Below are positions 23,309-35,767 of a DNA stretch of 64,000 nt, in pieces. Each line of letters opens with the position of its first letter. Positions within the stretch are counted from its first letter, which is position 1. Made by a program: the position numbers and the translations under genes. Source of the stretch: Nitrosospira multiformis (GTDB lineage Bacteria; Pseudomonadota; Gammaproteobacteria; Burkholderiales; Nitrosomonadaceae); the NCBI RefSeq assembly GCF_900111585.1, contig NZ_FOHI01000006.1, forward strand, positions 1 to 64,000, given 5' to 3'. Under the pieces are notes generated by a model. It was not told where the DNA came from and searched no databases. It was given only the letters and a program-made list of their open reading frames with translations.

Positions 23309-26300
23309 TTGCGTCTCTCCCACATCAAACTCGCTGGTTTCAAATCCTTTGTTGATCCTACGGAAATTCCCCTTCCAGGGGATCTAGTGGGAGTCGTGGG
23401 CCCCAATGGGTGCGGGAAATCCAATGTCATCGACGCTGTCCGCTGGGTTCTGGGGGAATCAAGAGCCTCCGCGCTACGCGGTGAATCGATGCAGGACGTC
23501 ATTTTTAACGGCTCCACGACCCGCAAGCCCGTGGGCAGGGCCAGTGTGGAGCTGGCGTTTGACAACAGCCTTGGCAAGGCAGCAGGGCAGTGGTCGAGTT
23601 ATGCGGAGATTTGCATCAAGCGGGTACTGAGGCGCGACGGAGAATCCACATACTACATCAATAATATTCATGTGCGGCGTCGCGATATTGCCGATATTTT
23701 TCTTGGCACCGGGTTGGGAGGGCGCGGCTACGCCATCATCGAGCAGGGAATGATTTCCCGCATCATCGAAGCCAAGCCGGAGGAGCTTCGTGTATTTCTG
23801 GAGGAAGCAGCCGGTATTTCCAAATACCGGGAGCGGCGGCGTGAGACGGAATCGCGCCTGGCGGATACCCGCGAAAATCTTCTGCGCGTAAACGATATCT
23901 GCCAGGAGTTGGAAAAGCAATTAGTGCGTCTTGGGCAGCAGGCGGAAATAGCCCGCCGGTTCGAGGACTTGCAGAGTCGATTGGACAAGGCACAAAATCT
24001 ACTGTGGTTTGCCCGTAAACAGGAAGCTGCCTCGCAACGGGCACTGGCGGAAAAGGAAATTCAATCTCTGCAAACAACCCAAGAAGCCGAGGCGGCGGCG
24101 TTGCGCAGGGCCGAAAGGCAGCTTGAGGAAAAGCGCGCGGACCATTTTGCGGCGAGCGATCTTTTGCATGATGCTCAGGGCGAGCTGTATGCAGCCAATG
24201 CCGAAGTGGCGTACACTGAACAGCAGATACAGCACGTGCGGGAAAATTATCAGCGCATCGCGCAGCAGATTGCCGCAATGAGGCACCAGCTTGAGCATTA
24301 TGCCACGCAGGCCGATACTGCGGCGGACAGCTTGAATCGCTGGCGCGAGGAGTACGAACAGGCGCGATCGGGCAGCGAGGCGAGCAAACAGAAAGCCACG
24401 GTGGAGAATGAAAAATTGCCGCTGGCCGAGACCGCTTTTCGCACGCGTCAGGAAAAGCTTGCCGAGGTGCAGCGTGACCTGCTGCTGGCGGAGCAGTCGG
24501 AGCAGCTCGAAAAGAGCCATCGCGCCCATGCCGAAGAAGCACTTCAGCAGCTCGAAATACGCCGCAAGCGATTGCTGGTTGAGTACGCCGCCTTGCCTGA
24601 ATCAAAGATCGAGGAGTTATCGGATCTGACCCGCGAGGCGGAAGCGACTGCTCACGATCTGAAACAAAAGCAGGAGGAGTTTGGGCAAACAGAAAATCTG
24701 CTGCTTGACGCTGAGGAAGTCAAACGCGAGTTTGTGCGCAACGTGCAGGCGCTGGAACAGCAGGTCGTGCAGGCTGAAGCGCGGCTGAGCGCGTTACAGC
24801 GTCTGCAGGGACGTCTTGAAAGCAGTGAAGGACTGAATACCTGGTTTGCAAGGCATCGGCTCGATTCTCTACCGCGGTTGTGGCAAGGCATACAGATAGA
24901 GAAAGGGTGGGAAGACGCGCTTGAAGCTGTCCTGCGCGAACGTTTGAACGGTACACGCGTGGCGCAGTTGGAGGTGGCGCTCGAGTGGACCAATCCTCCG
25001 CCAGGGAAGTGTGCGCTGTTCGAGCCGGCAGGGATGAGGCTGCAAAAGGCTGGAAAGGTAGCAGAGGCTGAAGAGGGAGTCGACAAACCTGCCAGAGACG
25101 GGGAAGCAGGAGTCGCATTGCGGTCCTATCTGACCTGCAGCGATACGAGCGTAAAATCTGTAGTGGATGAATGGCTGAACGGTATATTTGCGATTGATAG
25201 CCTTGAAGCAGGGCTCTCCCGGCGAAACCTGCTCTCGCCGGGTGAAATGCTGGTGACACGGGAAGGTTGTGTGGTTACCTCTCATAGCCTCACCTTTTAC
25301 TCCCCTGACTCGCAGTTGCATGGCGTGCTTGCACGGCAGCGGGAGATCGCGCAGATTGAAGTGGAAATGGAGGCGTTGAGAGCGAAGCTCGATGTCGAGC
25401 AGTCGGCGCTCGATACCGCAGGAAACACGTGTTACGATCTGGAGTCATCCCTGTCCAGTCTGCGCCAGGAGAATGAACAGCTTCAGCAATTGCACCATAA
25501 TGTGCAGATGCAGGCATTGAAGCTGACACAGACGGTCGAACGCAGCGAGCAGAGACGCAAGCAGATCGATAGCGATCTGGCGGAAATCGAGCAGCACGCA
25601 GAGGCAGAGGCTTCCCGTCAGGGCGGTGCCGAAGCAAGGCTGAGCGAGCATGGCGTGCGGATCAAATTCCTGCAGGAGCAGGTACGAACGGAACAACTTG
25701 CGCGAGATGCCGCTGAAGAGTCGCTCATCAGTCAACGCCGTCTGGCTCAGAATGCATCAAGGGAAATGCAGGAAGCTGTCTTTCATGAAAAAACCTGCGA
25801 GCATAAGATTGCTGAAGCGGAAAATGCTATCGAGGGAATCGAGCGGAGCGTGGGTGAACTCAAAGCTCACCTGGAAAAATTGCAAGTCGAGCAAGACAGT
25901 TTCGATGAAGGCCAGTTGGTTGGAATGCTGGAGGAACGGCTGACGTTGCGTGAGCAGCGTGAACAGAAACTGGCGGAGGCGCGTAATGCCCTCGAAGCCC
26001 TTGCTACGGAATTGCGGCAGATAGAGCAGGAGCGAATGGCTTCCGAACAAAAATTGCATCCGTTGCGGGAGGCTATCAACCACATGCGTCTCAAGGAGCA
26101 GGAGGCGCGAATTACCGAGAATCAGTTTTGCGAACAACTGCAGGGATGCGAAATTCCTGAAGAAGAATTGATAAACTCTCTGGGAAAGACGCGTCCTGCC
26201 GCATTGCAGAGCGAGGTGAACCGGCTGCGTGGCGACATCACTGCGTTGGGGCCGGTCAATACCGCCGCGCTCGACGAATTGCAGTCTTGCCAGACTCGAA

Positions 26301-26872
26301 AGACCTATCTCGATTCACAGGCGCAGGACCTGGAAGAGGCGTCGGAAACACTCAGGAATGCAATACGGCGCATAGATCGTGAAACCCGCGAGCGGCTGCT
26401 CGAAACGGTTGAGAAGGTCAATGCTCATCTGGGCGACATGTTCCCCACCATATTCGGGGGTGGCCATGCGAAGCTGATGCTGAGGGGTGAAGAAATTCTG
26501 GATGCGGGCGTACAGATTGTCGCTCAACCGCCGGGCAAGAAAAACAGTTCGATTCATTTGTTATCCGGTGGCGAAAAGGCGCTGACCGCGCTGGCGTTTG
26601 TATTCTCTCTATTTCAACTCAACCCGGCACCCTTTTGCATGCTGGATGAAGTGGACGCTCCCCTGGACGACAGCAATACTGAACGTTTCTGCAATCTTGT
26701 GCGGAAGATGTCGCGTCAAACCCAGTTTGTATTTATCAGTCATAACAAAATTACCATGGAAATGGCGCAGCAATTAATAGGGGTTACCATGCAGGAGAAA
26801 GGTGTGTCGCGCGTGGTGGCGGTAGAAATGGAGGAGGCTGTAAGACTGGGCGATACAGCCTTGGCAACGTGA
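23309..26872 (+). CDS. smc: Chromosome partition protein SMC
   Basis: An 1187-residue SMC ATPase that compacts and segregates chromosomes. The N-terminal Walker A is VVGPNGCGKSNVIDAVRW near residue 32. Two long coiled coils (about 170-500 and 670-1010) flank a hinge (about 520-650). The C-terminal head has the signature LLSGGEKALTALAF and Walker B PFCMLDEVDAPLDDSN. The start is a TTG: family members begin MRLxxIKLxGFKSF, which fits exactly here. No clear Shine-Dalgarno precedes it, so translation may be weak. It leads an smc-zipA-ligA unit, with zipA seven bases downstream. No scpA or scpB is in the window. Confidence 0.97.
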   Translation: MRLSHIKLAGFKSFVDPTEIPLPGDLVGVVGPNGCGKSNVIDAVRWVLGESRASALRGESMQDVIFNGSTTRKPVGRASVELAFDNSLGKAAGQWSSYAEICIKRVLRRDGESTYYINNIHVRRRDIADIFLGTGLGGRGYAIIEQGMISRIIEAKPEELRVFLEEAAGISKYRERRRETESRLADTRENLLRVNDICQELEKQLVRLGQQAEIARRFEDLQSRLDKAQNLLWFARKQEAASQRALAEKEIQSLQTTQEAEAAALRRAERQLEEKRADHFAASDLLHDAQGELYAANAEVAYTEQQIQHVRENYQRIAQQIAAMRHQLEHYATQADTAADSLNRWREEYEQARSGSEASKQKATVENEKLPLAETAFRTRQEKLAEVQRDLLLAEQSEQLEKSHRAHAEEALQQLEIRRKRLLVEYAALPESKIEELSDLTREAEATAHDLKQKQEEFGQTENLLLDAEEVKREFVRNVQALEQQVVQAEARLSALQRLQGRLESSEGLNTWFARHRLDSLPRLWQGIQIEKGWEDALEAVLRERLNGTRVAQLEVALEWTNPPPGKCALFEPAGMRLQKAGKVAEAEEGVDKPARDGEAGVALRSYLTCSDTSVKSVVDEWLNGIFAIDSLEAGLSRRNLLSPGEMLVTREGCVVTSHSLTFYSPDSQLHGVLARQREIAQIEVEMEALRAKLDVEQSALDTAGNTCYDLESSLSSLRQENEQLQQLHHNVQMQALKLTQTVERSEQRRKQIDSDLAEIEQHAEAEASRQGGAEARLSEHGVRIKFLQEQVRTEQLARDAAEESLISQRRLAQNASREMQEAVFHEKTCEHKIAEAENAIEGIERSVGELKAHLEKLQVEQDSFDEGQLVGMLEERLTLREQREQKLAEARNALEALATELRQIEQERMASEQKLHPLREAINHMRLKEQEARITENQFCEQLQGCEIPEEELINSLGKTRPAALQSEVNRLRGDITALGPVNTAALDELQSCQTRKTYLDSQAQDLEEASETLRNAIRRIDRETRERLLETVEKVNAHLGDMFPTIFGGGHAKLMLRGEEILDAGVQIVAQPPGKKNSSIHLLSGGEKALTALAFVFSLFQLNPAPFCMLDEVDAPLDDSNTERFCNLVRKMSRQTQFVFISHNKITMEMAQQLIGVTMQEKGVSRVVAVEMEEAVRLGDTALAT

Positions 26873-26879
26873 AGCGACC

Positions 26880-30313
<3,434 letters not shown>

Positions 30314-30325
30314 ACGGGTGGTTTA

Positions 30326-31210
30326 ATGCCAAAAATACGTAAAGCAGTTTTTCCGGTGGCAGGAATGGGTACCCGTTTTCTCCCCGCGACGAAGGCAAAT
30401 CCCAAAGAAATGATGCCTGTTGTAGACAAACCGCTGATTCAGTACGCGGTTGAAGAGGCGATCGCAGCGGGTATCACGGAGATGATTTTCATAACGGGCC
30501 GTCACAAGCGTGCCATTGAAGACCATTTCGATAAAGCGTACGAAATAGAAAGCGAGTTGGAGGCCCGTGGCAAAAATGAAACGCTGGAAATGCTGCGCAG
30601 CATCCTGCCCAAAAACATTCATTGCATTTACATCCGGCAATCGGAAGCACTGGGGTTAGGGCACGCTATCCTTTGCGCGCATCCCGCGGTAGGAAATGAT
30701 CCTTTTGCCGTGCTGCTGGCAGACGACTTGCTCGTGGGCGATGAGCCGATCATGCGGCAGTTGGGCAAGGTGTACGAGGAGAACGGTTGCTCCATTCTGG
30801 CCGTACAGAATGTCGAGCCTGAAGATACCATCAATTATGGCATTGTGAAATGCGGGCCCGGAATGAACGGCTTGCATCCCATTACCGGCATCGTGGAAAA
30901 ACCTGACCCGAAGAATGCTCCCTCTAGGCTGGGTGTCGTCGGACGTTATATTTTGACCCCGAAAATCTTCGAGCACCTGGAAAGGGTGCAGCCGGGCGCC
31001 GGAGGGGAGATTCAGCTGACCGATGGAATCGCCTCACTTTTGCGGGAAGAGCGGGCGCTGGCCTATGAATTCCACGGAACGCGTTACGATTGCGGGAGCA
31101 AGATAGGATACCTCAAGGCAACGATTGCGCTGGCGCTCCAGCATCCGGAGGTCGGGCGTGAGTTTGCGGCGTATCTCGACGCCAGATGCACGGGGCATAC
31201 CAGCGTCTAG
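30326..31210 (+). CDS. galU: UTP-glucose-1-phosphate uridylyltransferase GalU
   Basis: A 294-residue nucleotidyltransferase that makes UDP-glucose from UTP and glucose-1-phosphate, feeding LPS, exopolysaccharide and osmolyte synthesis. The nucleotide-binding motif [20 protein letters not shown] is present, as are [39 protein letters not shown] and [10 protein letters not shown]. It begins 12 bases after ligA and is probably co-transcribed with it. A second homologue starts at 63222. This copy has Asn-Pro-Lys-Glu where the other has Ala-Val-Ala-Lys-Glu, so they are paralogues rather than a recent duplication. Confidence 0.94.
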   Translation: MPKIRKAVFPVAGMGTRFLPATKANPKEMMPVVDKPLIQYAVEEAIAAGITEMIFITGRHKRAIEDHFDKAYEIESELEARGKNETLEMLRSILPKNIHCIYIRQSEALGLGHAILCAHPAVGNDPFAVLLADDLLVGDEPIMRQLGKVYEENGCSILAVQNVEPEDTINYGIVKCGPGMNGLHPITGIVEKPDPKNAPSRLGVVGRYILTPKIFEHLERVQPGAGGEIQLTDGIASLLREERALAYEFHGTRYDCGSKIGYLKATIALALQHPEVGREFAAYLDARCTGHTSV

Positions 31211-31274
31211 CCATCTATCCGCTGCCCGATCGAATTTTTCCTGTTCCTTATTCTTCATCAGATTACCCGTGCCG

Positions 31275-31820
31275 ATGCTCCCATACCAGGATGCACAGAA
31301 AATTCTGAGAGAAGCAGAGCAGATATTTCCTGCCGATGTTGTAGTGGAAACCGTCAGGCGTATGGCAGCCGATATTACGGCTGTCCTGGCACATCGTTAT
31401 CCTCTGGTGTTGAGCATCATGGGGGGCGCCGTCGTGTTTACCGGGCAACTGCTTCCCCTGCTGCAATTCCCGCTTAATTTCGACTATCTTCATGTCAGCC
31501 GTTACGCTGAAAAGACGCACGGTGGCAGGATCGACTGGAAAGTCTCGCCGGGCGAGAATGTGCAAGACCGGGTCGTACTAGTGGTGGATGATATCCTTGA
31601 CCAGGGAATCACGCTCGCCGCCATCCGTGAATGGGTGATGAGCCACGGCGCAGCAGCATTTTATAGCGCCGTTTTTGCCGAAAAGGATATTGCTAGTCCC
31701 AAGCCGGTCAGCGCGGATTTTGTAGGTCTTGTGGTTCCGAACCGCTACGTCTTCGGCTTCGGCATGGATATCTATGGGGCATGGCGAAATTTGCCCGCCA
31801 TCTATGCCTTGAAAGAGTGA
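31275..31820 (+). CDS. hpt: Hypoxanthine-guanine phosphoribosyltransferase
   Basis: A 181-residue purine-salvage enzyme that joins hypoxanthine or guanine to PRPP, giving IMP or GMP. The PRPP-binding loop VVLVVDDILDQGITL lies near residue 100, IMGGAVVFTGQLL forms the first loop and FDYLHVSRY the flexible active-site loop. The ATG at 31275 is taken as start; GTG at 31269 is equally possible and adds two residues. Neither has a clear Shine-Dalgarno. The methylthioinosine phosphorylase-like gene follows after 16 bases, so the two form a purine-salvage unit: the phosphorylase can release hypoxanthine, which Hpt reuses. Confidence 0.9.
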   Translation: MLPYQDAQKILREAEQIFPADVVVETVRRMAADITAVLAHRYPLVLSIMGGAVVFTGQLLPLLQFPLNFDYLHVSRYAEKTHGGRIDWKVSPGENVQDRVVLVVDDILDQGITLAAIREWVMSHGAAAFYSAVFAEKDIASPKPVSADFVGLVVPNRYVFGFGMDIYGAWRNLPAIYALKE

Positions 31821-31836
31821 GGTAAAATCCAGAAAT

Positions 31837-32583
31837 ATGCTTGCAATTATTGGCGGGACCGGAATGGCCCAGCTTGAGTGCCTTGAAATTTCCCATCAGA
31901 AAGTTGTAACGACTCCTTATGGGGAACCATCAGGTCCTCTGACTTTTGGCAAGATACGTAACAATACCGTCGTTTTTCTGGCGCGTCATGGATACGGCCA
32001 TACGATTCCCCCCCACGAGGTGAATTACCGCGCCAACCTGTGGGCATTGCAGTCGGTGAACCTGACAAGGGTGATAGCGGTTGCTTCGGTAGGGGGAATC
32101 CGTCCTGATCTCGCACCGGGTACGGTAGTGATTCCCGACCAGATCATCGACTATACCTACGGTCGCAAATATACCTATTACGATGGCAAGGACCGGTCAG
32201 TGACCTACATCGATTTCACCGAGCCCTACTGTCCTTTGACTCGCAAGCGTCTCTTGGAAGCAGCAGGACGTGCCGGCGAAAAGGTGCTTGATGGAGGGGT
32301 TTATGGGGCGACCCAGGGGCCGCGACTTGAAACTGCAGCTGAAGTCAACCGGCTGGAGCGGGATGGGGTTGACATGGTTGGAATGACCGGTATGCCTGAG
32401 GCCGCCCTTGCCAAGGAGTTGGGCCTGTGCTATGCAACCATGGCAGTAGTCGCAAATTACGCGGCCGGCCGTAAAAGCAGTGCTCATCTCATCCGTCTGG
32501 ATGAGGCCCATGCCGTTCTGGAAAAAACGATGGTCAGGGTCAGAAATATTCTCGAATGGGTGGTAACGCTCGATGCCGATTAA
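31837..32583 (+). CDS. S-methyl-5'-thioinosine phosphorylase (MTAP/PNP family)
   Basis: A 248-residue purine nucleoside phosphorylase of the MTAP class. It shows the N-terminal AIIGGTG phosphate loop, [19 protein letters not shown], the VASVGGI segment, [15 protein letters not shown] and [21 protein letters not shown], where the substrate base is bound. Proteobacterial members with this MTGMPE form are typically methylthioinosine phosphorylases, as characterised in Pseudomonas aeruginosa. They split methylthioinosine to hypoxanthine and methylthioribose-1-phosphate. The upstream hpt gene supports a hypoxanthine product. The stop overlaps the def start by 11 bases. Methylthioadenosine as substrate is the alternative. 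Confidence 0.88.
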   Translation: MLAIIGGTGMAQLECLEISHQKVVTTPYGEPSGPLTFGKIRNNTVVFLARHGYGHTIPPHEVNYRANLWALQSVNLTRVIAVASVGGIRPDLAPGTVVIPDQIIDYTYGRKYTYYDGKDRSVTYIDFTEPYCPLTRKRLLEAAGRAGEKVLDGGVYGATQGPRLETAAEVNRLERDGVDMVGMTGMPEAALAKELGLCYATMAVVANYAAGRKSSAHLIRLDEAHAVLEKTMVRVRNILEWVVTLDAD

Positions 32584-33106
32584 ACCTGTCCTCAAAATGG
32601 GGGATCCCCGCTTACTGGAAGTGGCTCGGAAGGTGGAGAATTTCAGCACGCCTGAGTTCGAAGCATTGCTGCGAGACATGCATGATACGATGGAGGCGCT
32701 GGAGGGTGCCGGCCTGGCTGCGCCACAGATCGGGATCGGCCTGCAGGTTGTCATTTTCGGGGTGAAGCGTAATTCGCGCTATCCGGATGCGGAGGAGGTG
32801 CCCTACACGGTATTGGTAAATCCGGTCCTGACCCCCCTCACGGAATATATGGAGCAGGATTGGGAAGGCTGTCTGAGCGTTCCCGGCATGCGCGGGATGG
32901 TTCCCCGGTATGCCAGAATACGTTACGAGGGTTTGGATCAATATGGTAATAGCATAGACCGGACGGTGGAGGGGTTTCACGCGCGCGTGGTGCAACACGA
33001 ATGCGATCACTTGCAGGGGATTCTCTACCCGATGCGGATTACCGATTTTCGTACGTTCGGTTTTACCGATGTGCTGTTCCCGGACAGACCGCCCTTAGCC
33101 GAGTAG
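32573..33106 (+). CDS. def: Peptide deformylase
   Basis: A 177-residue metallo-enzyme that removes the N-formyl group from nascent proteins. All three family motifs are intact: GAGLAAPQI (residues 46-53), EGCLSVPG with metal ligand C100, and QHECDHLQG with H142, H146 and catalytic E143. The ATG lies inside the end of the preceding phosphorylase gene (11-base overlap in another frame), suggesting translational coupling to a purine-salvage gene rather than the usual fmt partner. It is convergent with aroK, 55 bases apart. Confidence 0.95.
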   Translation: MPIKPVLKMGDPRLLEVARKVENFSTPEFEALLRDMHDTMEALEGAGLAAPQIGIGLQVVIFGVKRNSRYPDAEEVPYTVLVNPVLTPLTEYMEQDWEGCLSVPGMRGMVPRYARIRYEGLDQYGNSIDRTVEGFHARVVQHECDHLQGILYPMRITDFRTFGFTDVLFPDRPPLAE

Positions 33107-33161
33107 CGGTTTTCCAACCGGCGGAGAGGGAAACGAACAGAACTTCCAACCGGTTTTGATT

Positions 33162-33749
33162 TTATCCGGTGCGGGATGAGATCGTCAGTTGTTGTGCCAG
33201 CGATTGAGCTAGATGCCGGGGGCTTCGTTTCCCGCTCTCAACCACGATATGCGCTGTCTCCCGATATAACGGGTCACGCTGCACAAACAGTTCAGCCAGT
33301 CTCGCGCGGGGGTCGGAAGTCTGCAGCAGCGGACGGTTCTTGTCATGCCGGGTGCGGCGCCACAGGTCATCGATGGATGCTCGCAGATATATCACGGTGC
33401 CGCCGTGCTTCAGCATTGTCCGGTTTACTCCACTCAATACGGCTCCGCCTCCCGTTGCCAGAATGATATTCCTTGCATTCATGAGTTCGGACAGTATCTC
33501 GGTTTCGCGCCTGCGAAAGCCTGCTTCTCCTTCGATCTCGAAGATCGTGGGAATGCTGACACCCGTTCGCTTCTGTATTTCCCGATCCGAATCGTAAAAG
33601 GTTTTTTCCAGGAAATGGGAGAGGAGCCTGCCCACCGTCGTTTTTCCGGCACCCATCATCCCAACCAGGAAGATGTTTCCGGTGACTGTGCGATCGTCAG
33701 CCTCCCCTTTCGCATCAACTGCGGGAGCAACTGCATCTGTTGAAATCAT
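33162..33749 (-). CDS. aroK: Shikimate kinase
   Basis: A 195-residue P-loop kinase that phosphorylates shikimate at the 3-position in aromatic amino-acid synthesis. The Walker A motif is GMMGAGKTTVGR (about residues 30-41). DSD in FYDSDREI binds magnesium and shikimate, FRRRE and ATGGGAVL contact shikimate, and NRPLL forms the lid. The first 22 residues are a short extension beyond the usual start. aroB, often next to aroK in proteobacteria, is not here: aroK converges with def on one side and follows an EF-hand gene on the other. Confidence 0.95.
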   Translation of the reverse strand: MISTDAVAPAVDAKGEADDRTVTGNIFLVGMMGAGKTTVGRLLSHFLEKTFYDSDREIQKRTGVSIPTIFEIEGEAGFRRRETEILSELMNARNIILATGGGAVLSGVNRTMLKHGGTVIYLRASIDDLWRRTRHDKNRPLLQTSDPRARLAELFVQRDPLYRETAHIVVESGKRSPRHLAQSLAQQLTISSRTG

Positions 33750-33851
33750 TGGGGGAATTGTAGCGGAAATATAAGTGTTGCACCTATTCCACCACCTCGA
33801 GTTTTCGGTATTCCGCCCGATTTTTCACAGGAATATCAAAAAGGCCGCTAC

Positions 33852-34142
33852 TTACTTCTCCCGGATAGGAGGTGCTTTGGTGAACTCATTCCTGTTCAAC
33901 CTGCCATCCCGATCGATATCAAGACTATGGAAAACCTGGGGAGACATTTTCTGCACCGCGGCTTCCTTCATGGTTATGTACCCATCCTCGTCGGCGTCGT
34001 ACAGTTCCCAGGGGGGTGTGATAACCTCACGCGCATCCGGTTTTCGTTCCGCGGAAACTTCCGCGAGAACCACCGCCGGAAGGCTGAAAGCAATGATGAT
34101 CAACGGAATGGTGAGGCTTCCTGATATATAGCGATTTTTCAA
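33852..34142 (-). CDS. Small exported EF-hand protein
   Basis: A 96-residue protein with two EF-hand calcium loops: DADEDGYITMKE and DIDRDGRLNRNE, both with acidic residues at positions 1, 3, 5 and 12. The start is taken as TTG at 34142: GGAG lies five bases before it and it opens a signal peptide (MKNRYISGSLTIPLIIIAFS, likely cleavage near VLA). A GTG at 34241 would add 33 residues that look non-coding. The product is probably periplasmic and calcium-binding; its partner is unknown. It lies 102 bases upstream of aroK on the same strand and 99 bases after a membrane microprotein gene. Confidence 0.75.
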   Translation of the reverse strand: MKNRYISGSLTIPLIIIAFSLPAVVLAEVSAERKPDAREVITPPWELYDADEDGYITMKEAAVQKMSPQVFHSLDIDRDGRLNRNEFTKAPPIREK

Positions 34143-34241
34143 GTCAGCTCCACTGAATTGCGGTTGGGTTGCGGTTGCATGTAGGGAGGGGGCGGAGGAA
34201 GCAGAAAACTCCGCCCAGCCGTATGGATTGGGATTCCTCAC

Positions 34242-34322
34242 CTAATTCATCAGAAAGTAAACGATGATTAAAACAAACGCAGGTACACCCAGAAGCCAGG
34301 CGATAAAATATTTTCCCATCAT
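34242..34322 (-). CDS. 26-residue single-helix membrane microprotein
   Basis: On the minus strand GGAGAATT leads into two adjacent ATG codons (34322 and 34319). A short frame follows: MMGKYFIAWLLGV, then PAFVLIIVYFLMN, ending in TAG at 34244-34242. The ribosome binding site is close to ideal, especially for the second ATG (seven bases). Nearly the whole peptide is one hydrophobic helix with a lysine at the N-terminal edge. It lies between the YqjK-like gene and the EF-hand gene, all on the same strand, so it may belong to the envelope-stress cluster. I do not recognise a family, and its reality rests on the start signals and composition. Confidence 0.55.
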   Translation of the reverse strand: MMGKYFIAWLLGVPAFVLIIVYFLMN

Positions 34323-34416
34323 AATTCTCCCGAGAAAATTGGAAAACCTTTCTCCATGACCAATTTTTTCCTGTGCTTTTTAAGTGCTGTTGCTTTTATT
34401 ACTCCTACACTCGAAG

Positions 34417-34764
34417 TTACATCCGCCGCCGGGAATTCAGCGATCTTATTACCGCCGGCAGAACCTCACGCATGATCAGCGTTCTCGCGCTGCTGCCGAG
34501 GGCGCCGGAGGACAGAGCAATGCCGCTTTTTACCGCTTTGCTCAACGATCTGGAGGGTACTGCGGACAACACGACTAACAGACCCAGCGAGATAGAGTAG
34601 GGGTGGCGCGCTATGAACCTGAATGTCCGGCTCCGCGGAAAAACATCGTCGCCCATCGCCTGCGTCTGCTCATCCTCATGTCCATACCTGGATCGATATT
34701 CCCTGCGGCTGGCATGCATCCGCTCCAACAGCGCCTTTTTTTCATATTCCAGCGAGGTGCTCAT
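34417..34764 (-). CDS. Small membrane-associated protein after YqjE (YqjK-position gene)
   Basis: A 115-residue protein with a charged N-terminal half (EYEKKALLERMHASRREYRSRYG), one hydrophobic helix at about residues 55-70 (YSISLGLLVVLSAV) and a basic C-terminus (IRSLNSRRRM). Its ATG overlaps the stop of the YqjE-like gene by four bases (ATGA), a sign of translational coupling. In enterobacteria yqjD-yqjE is followed by the small basic gene yqjK; position and character fit, although sequence similarity is too weak for me to name it. It is probably an inner-membrane partner of the two upstream products. Confidence 0.75.
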   Translation of the reverse strand: MSTSLEYEKKALLERMHASRREYRSRYGHEDEQTQAMGDDVFPRSRTFRFIARHPYSISLGLLVVLSAVPSRSLSKAVKSGIALSSGALGSSARTLIMREVLPAVIRSLNSRRRM

Positions 34765-35129
34765 ACGATATCCTTCATCAGCTTGATATCCTGCTGTAGT
34801 TCATCACGCACGGTATCAAAAGCTGAAACAGGATCTGTCTGACCGGGGGTTGCGAAATAAACTACAAAGGCAGTCAATGCATAGAAAGCGACAATTCCCC
34901 AGGCTGAGACCACGCGATAGGGGGTGTCCCAGAAAGTAACTATAACGGCAACTCCCGCGAACACAAGAGTCAGGACGGAGAGAAACGTTATTACGACGTA
35001 GCCGATCAGCCGTCGCTTGAAGTTCCTCCCCTGAATCTCCACGGATATTTTTACCAGCTCAATGTATTCGCTGAGGCGTTCCAGGATGAGAACTCCAATT
35101 TCTTTCGCTTTTTTAATGGTCTCAAACAT
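34761..35129 (-). CDS. YqjE-like phage-holin-family (DUF1469) membrane protein
   Basis: A 122-residue inner-membrane protein with an amphipathic N-terminal helix (ERLSEYIELVKISVEIQGRNFKRRL) and two membrane helices (about residues 42-66 and 75-92). This is the layout of the Phage_holin_3_6/DUF1469 family, to which YqjE belongs. Despite the family name there is no sign of a prophage here. It sits between the YqjD-like gene (37 bases upstream) and the YqjK-like gene (4-base overlap). The three probably act together at the inner membrane in stationary phase or stress, as in E. coli; this role is inferred from the family. Confidence 0.85.
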   Translation of the reverse strand: MFETIKKAKEIGVLILERLSEYIELVKISVEIQGRNFKRRLIGYVVITFLSVLTLVFAGVAVIVTFWDTPYRVVSAWGIVAFYALTAFVVYFATPGQTDPVSAFDTVRDELQQDIKLMKDIV

Positions 35130-35166
35130 GGCGGTTCATCTCGAACTAAGTGGCGGAACGCGTAGC

Positions 35167-35580
35167 TTAGCGACGGGCCAGCAACAGGCCGATTATCAGG
35201 CCGATCCCAGCCGCGTAGCCAACCGATTGAAGAGGGTGTTCACGTATGCACTCCTTCGAGCACTCGACGGCATAGTCGAATTGCTCTTGGGCATCCTCCG
35301 CCAAGTCGTGGGCAGCCTCGCGGGTGTCAGCAATTTTTGCCATCAGTTTTTCCTTAGCTTCTTCCAGGTCAACGTCTGACAGATTGGGAATGCGGGAAAT
35401 GAGATCATCCAGGTCAGCTCTCAGCTTTGCAAATTCGTCCCTTGCCACCGATCCGACTTCCTGGCCTGCCGATTTCGCTGCCCGGCCTACATGCCGGGCC
35501 GCATCGCCCGCATGCTGAGTCATATTTTCTGCAGCTTCCCGAGTATCGCTCGCCGCATTCTTTGAGTTATCCTGTGCCAT
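35167..35580 (-). CDS. YqjD/ElaB-family (DUF883) membrane-anchored ribosome-associated protein
   Basis: A 137-residue protein with a long amphipathic helical region (residues about 10-105: AAENMTQHAGDAARHVGRAAKS, then KLRADLDDLISRIPNL). The conserved REHPLQSVGYAAGIGLIIGLLLARR tail is the C-terminal membrane anchor of the ElaB/YqjD family. E. coli YqjD binds ribosomes and tethers them to the membrane in stationary phase. An AAGGAG sequence stands seven bases before the ATG. It is the first gene of a leftward cluster with YqjE- and YqjK-like genes and is divergent from rpsB. Confidence 0.9.
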   Translation of the reverse strand: MAQDNSKNAASDTREAAENMTQHAGDAARHVGRAAKSAGQEVGSVARDEFAKLRADLDDLISRIPNLSDVDLEEAKEKLMAKIADTREAAHDLAEDAQEQFDYAVECSKECIREHPLQSVGYAAGIGLIIGLLLARR

Positions 35581-35767
35581 ATTCTTCTCCTTTTACTTTT
35601 AATTGGTTTCATTGAAAGATAGGCGGTACTTGTTCAGTACGCGTCAGGTGCCAGTTTCCGGCAGTTGCAATTGCCGGTCTGTTCGTTGACACACATAGCA
35701 CATCCGTAGGTTCCAATCCACAGATTCCTCTCGGTTCCCCTTCGCCAGAGGGCGCTCCTTTTCTGTG

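Noticed and set aside
34761-35129. Phage-holin family name of the YqjE-like gene as evidence of a prophage.
   Set aside because: No other phage genes are near, and the yqjD-yqjE-yqjK order explains it.
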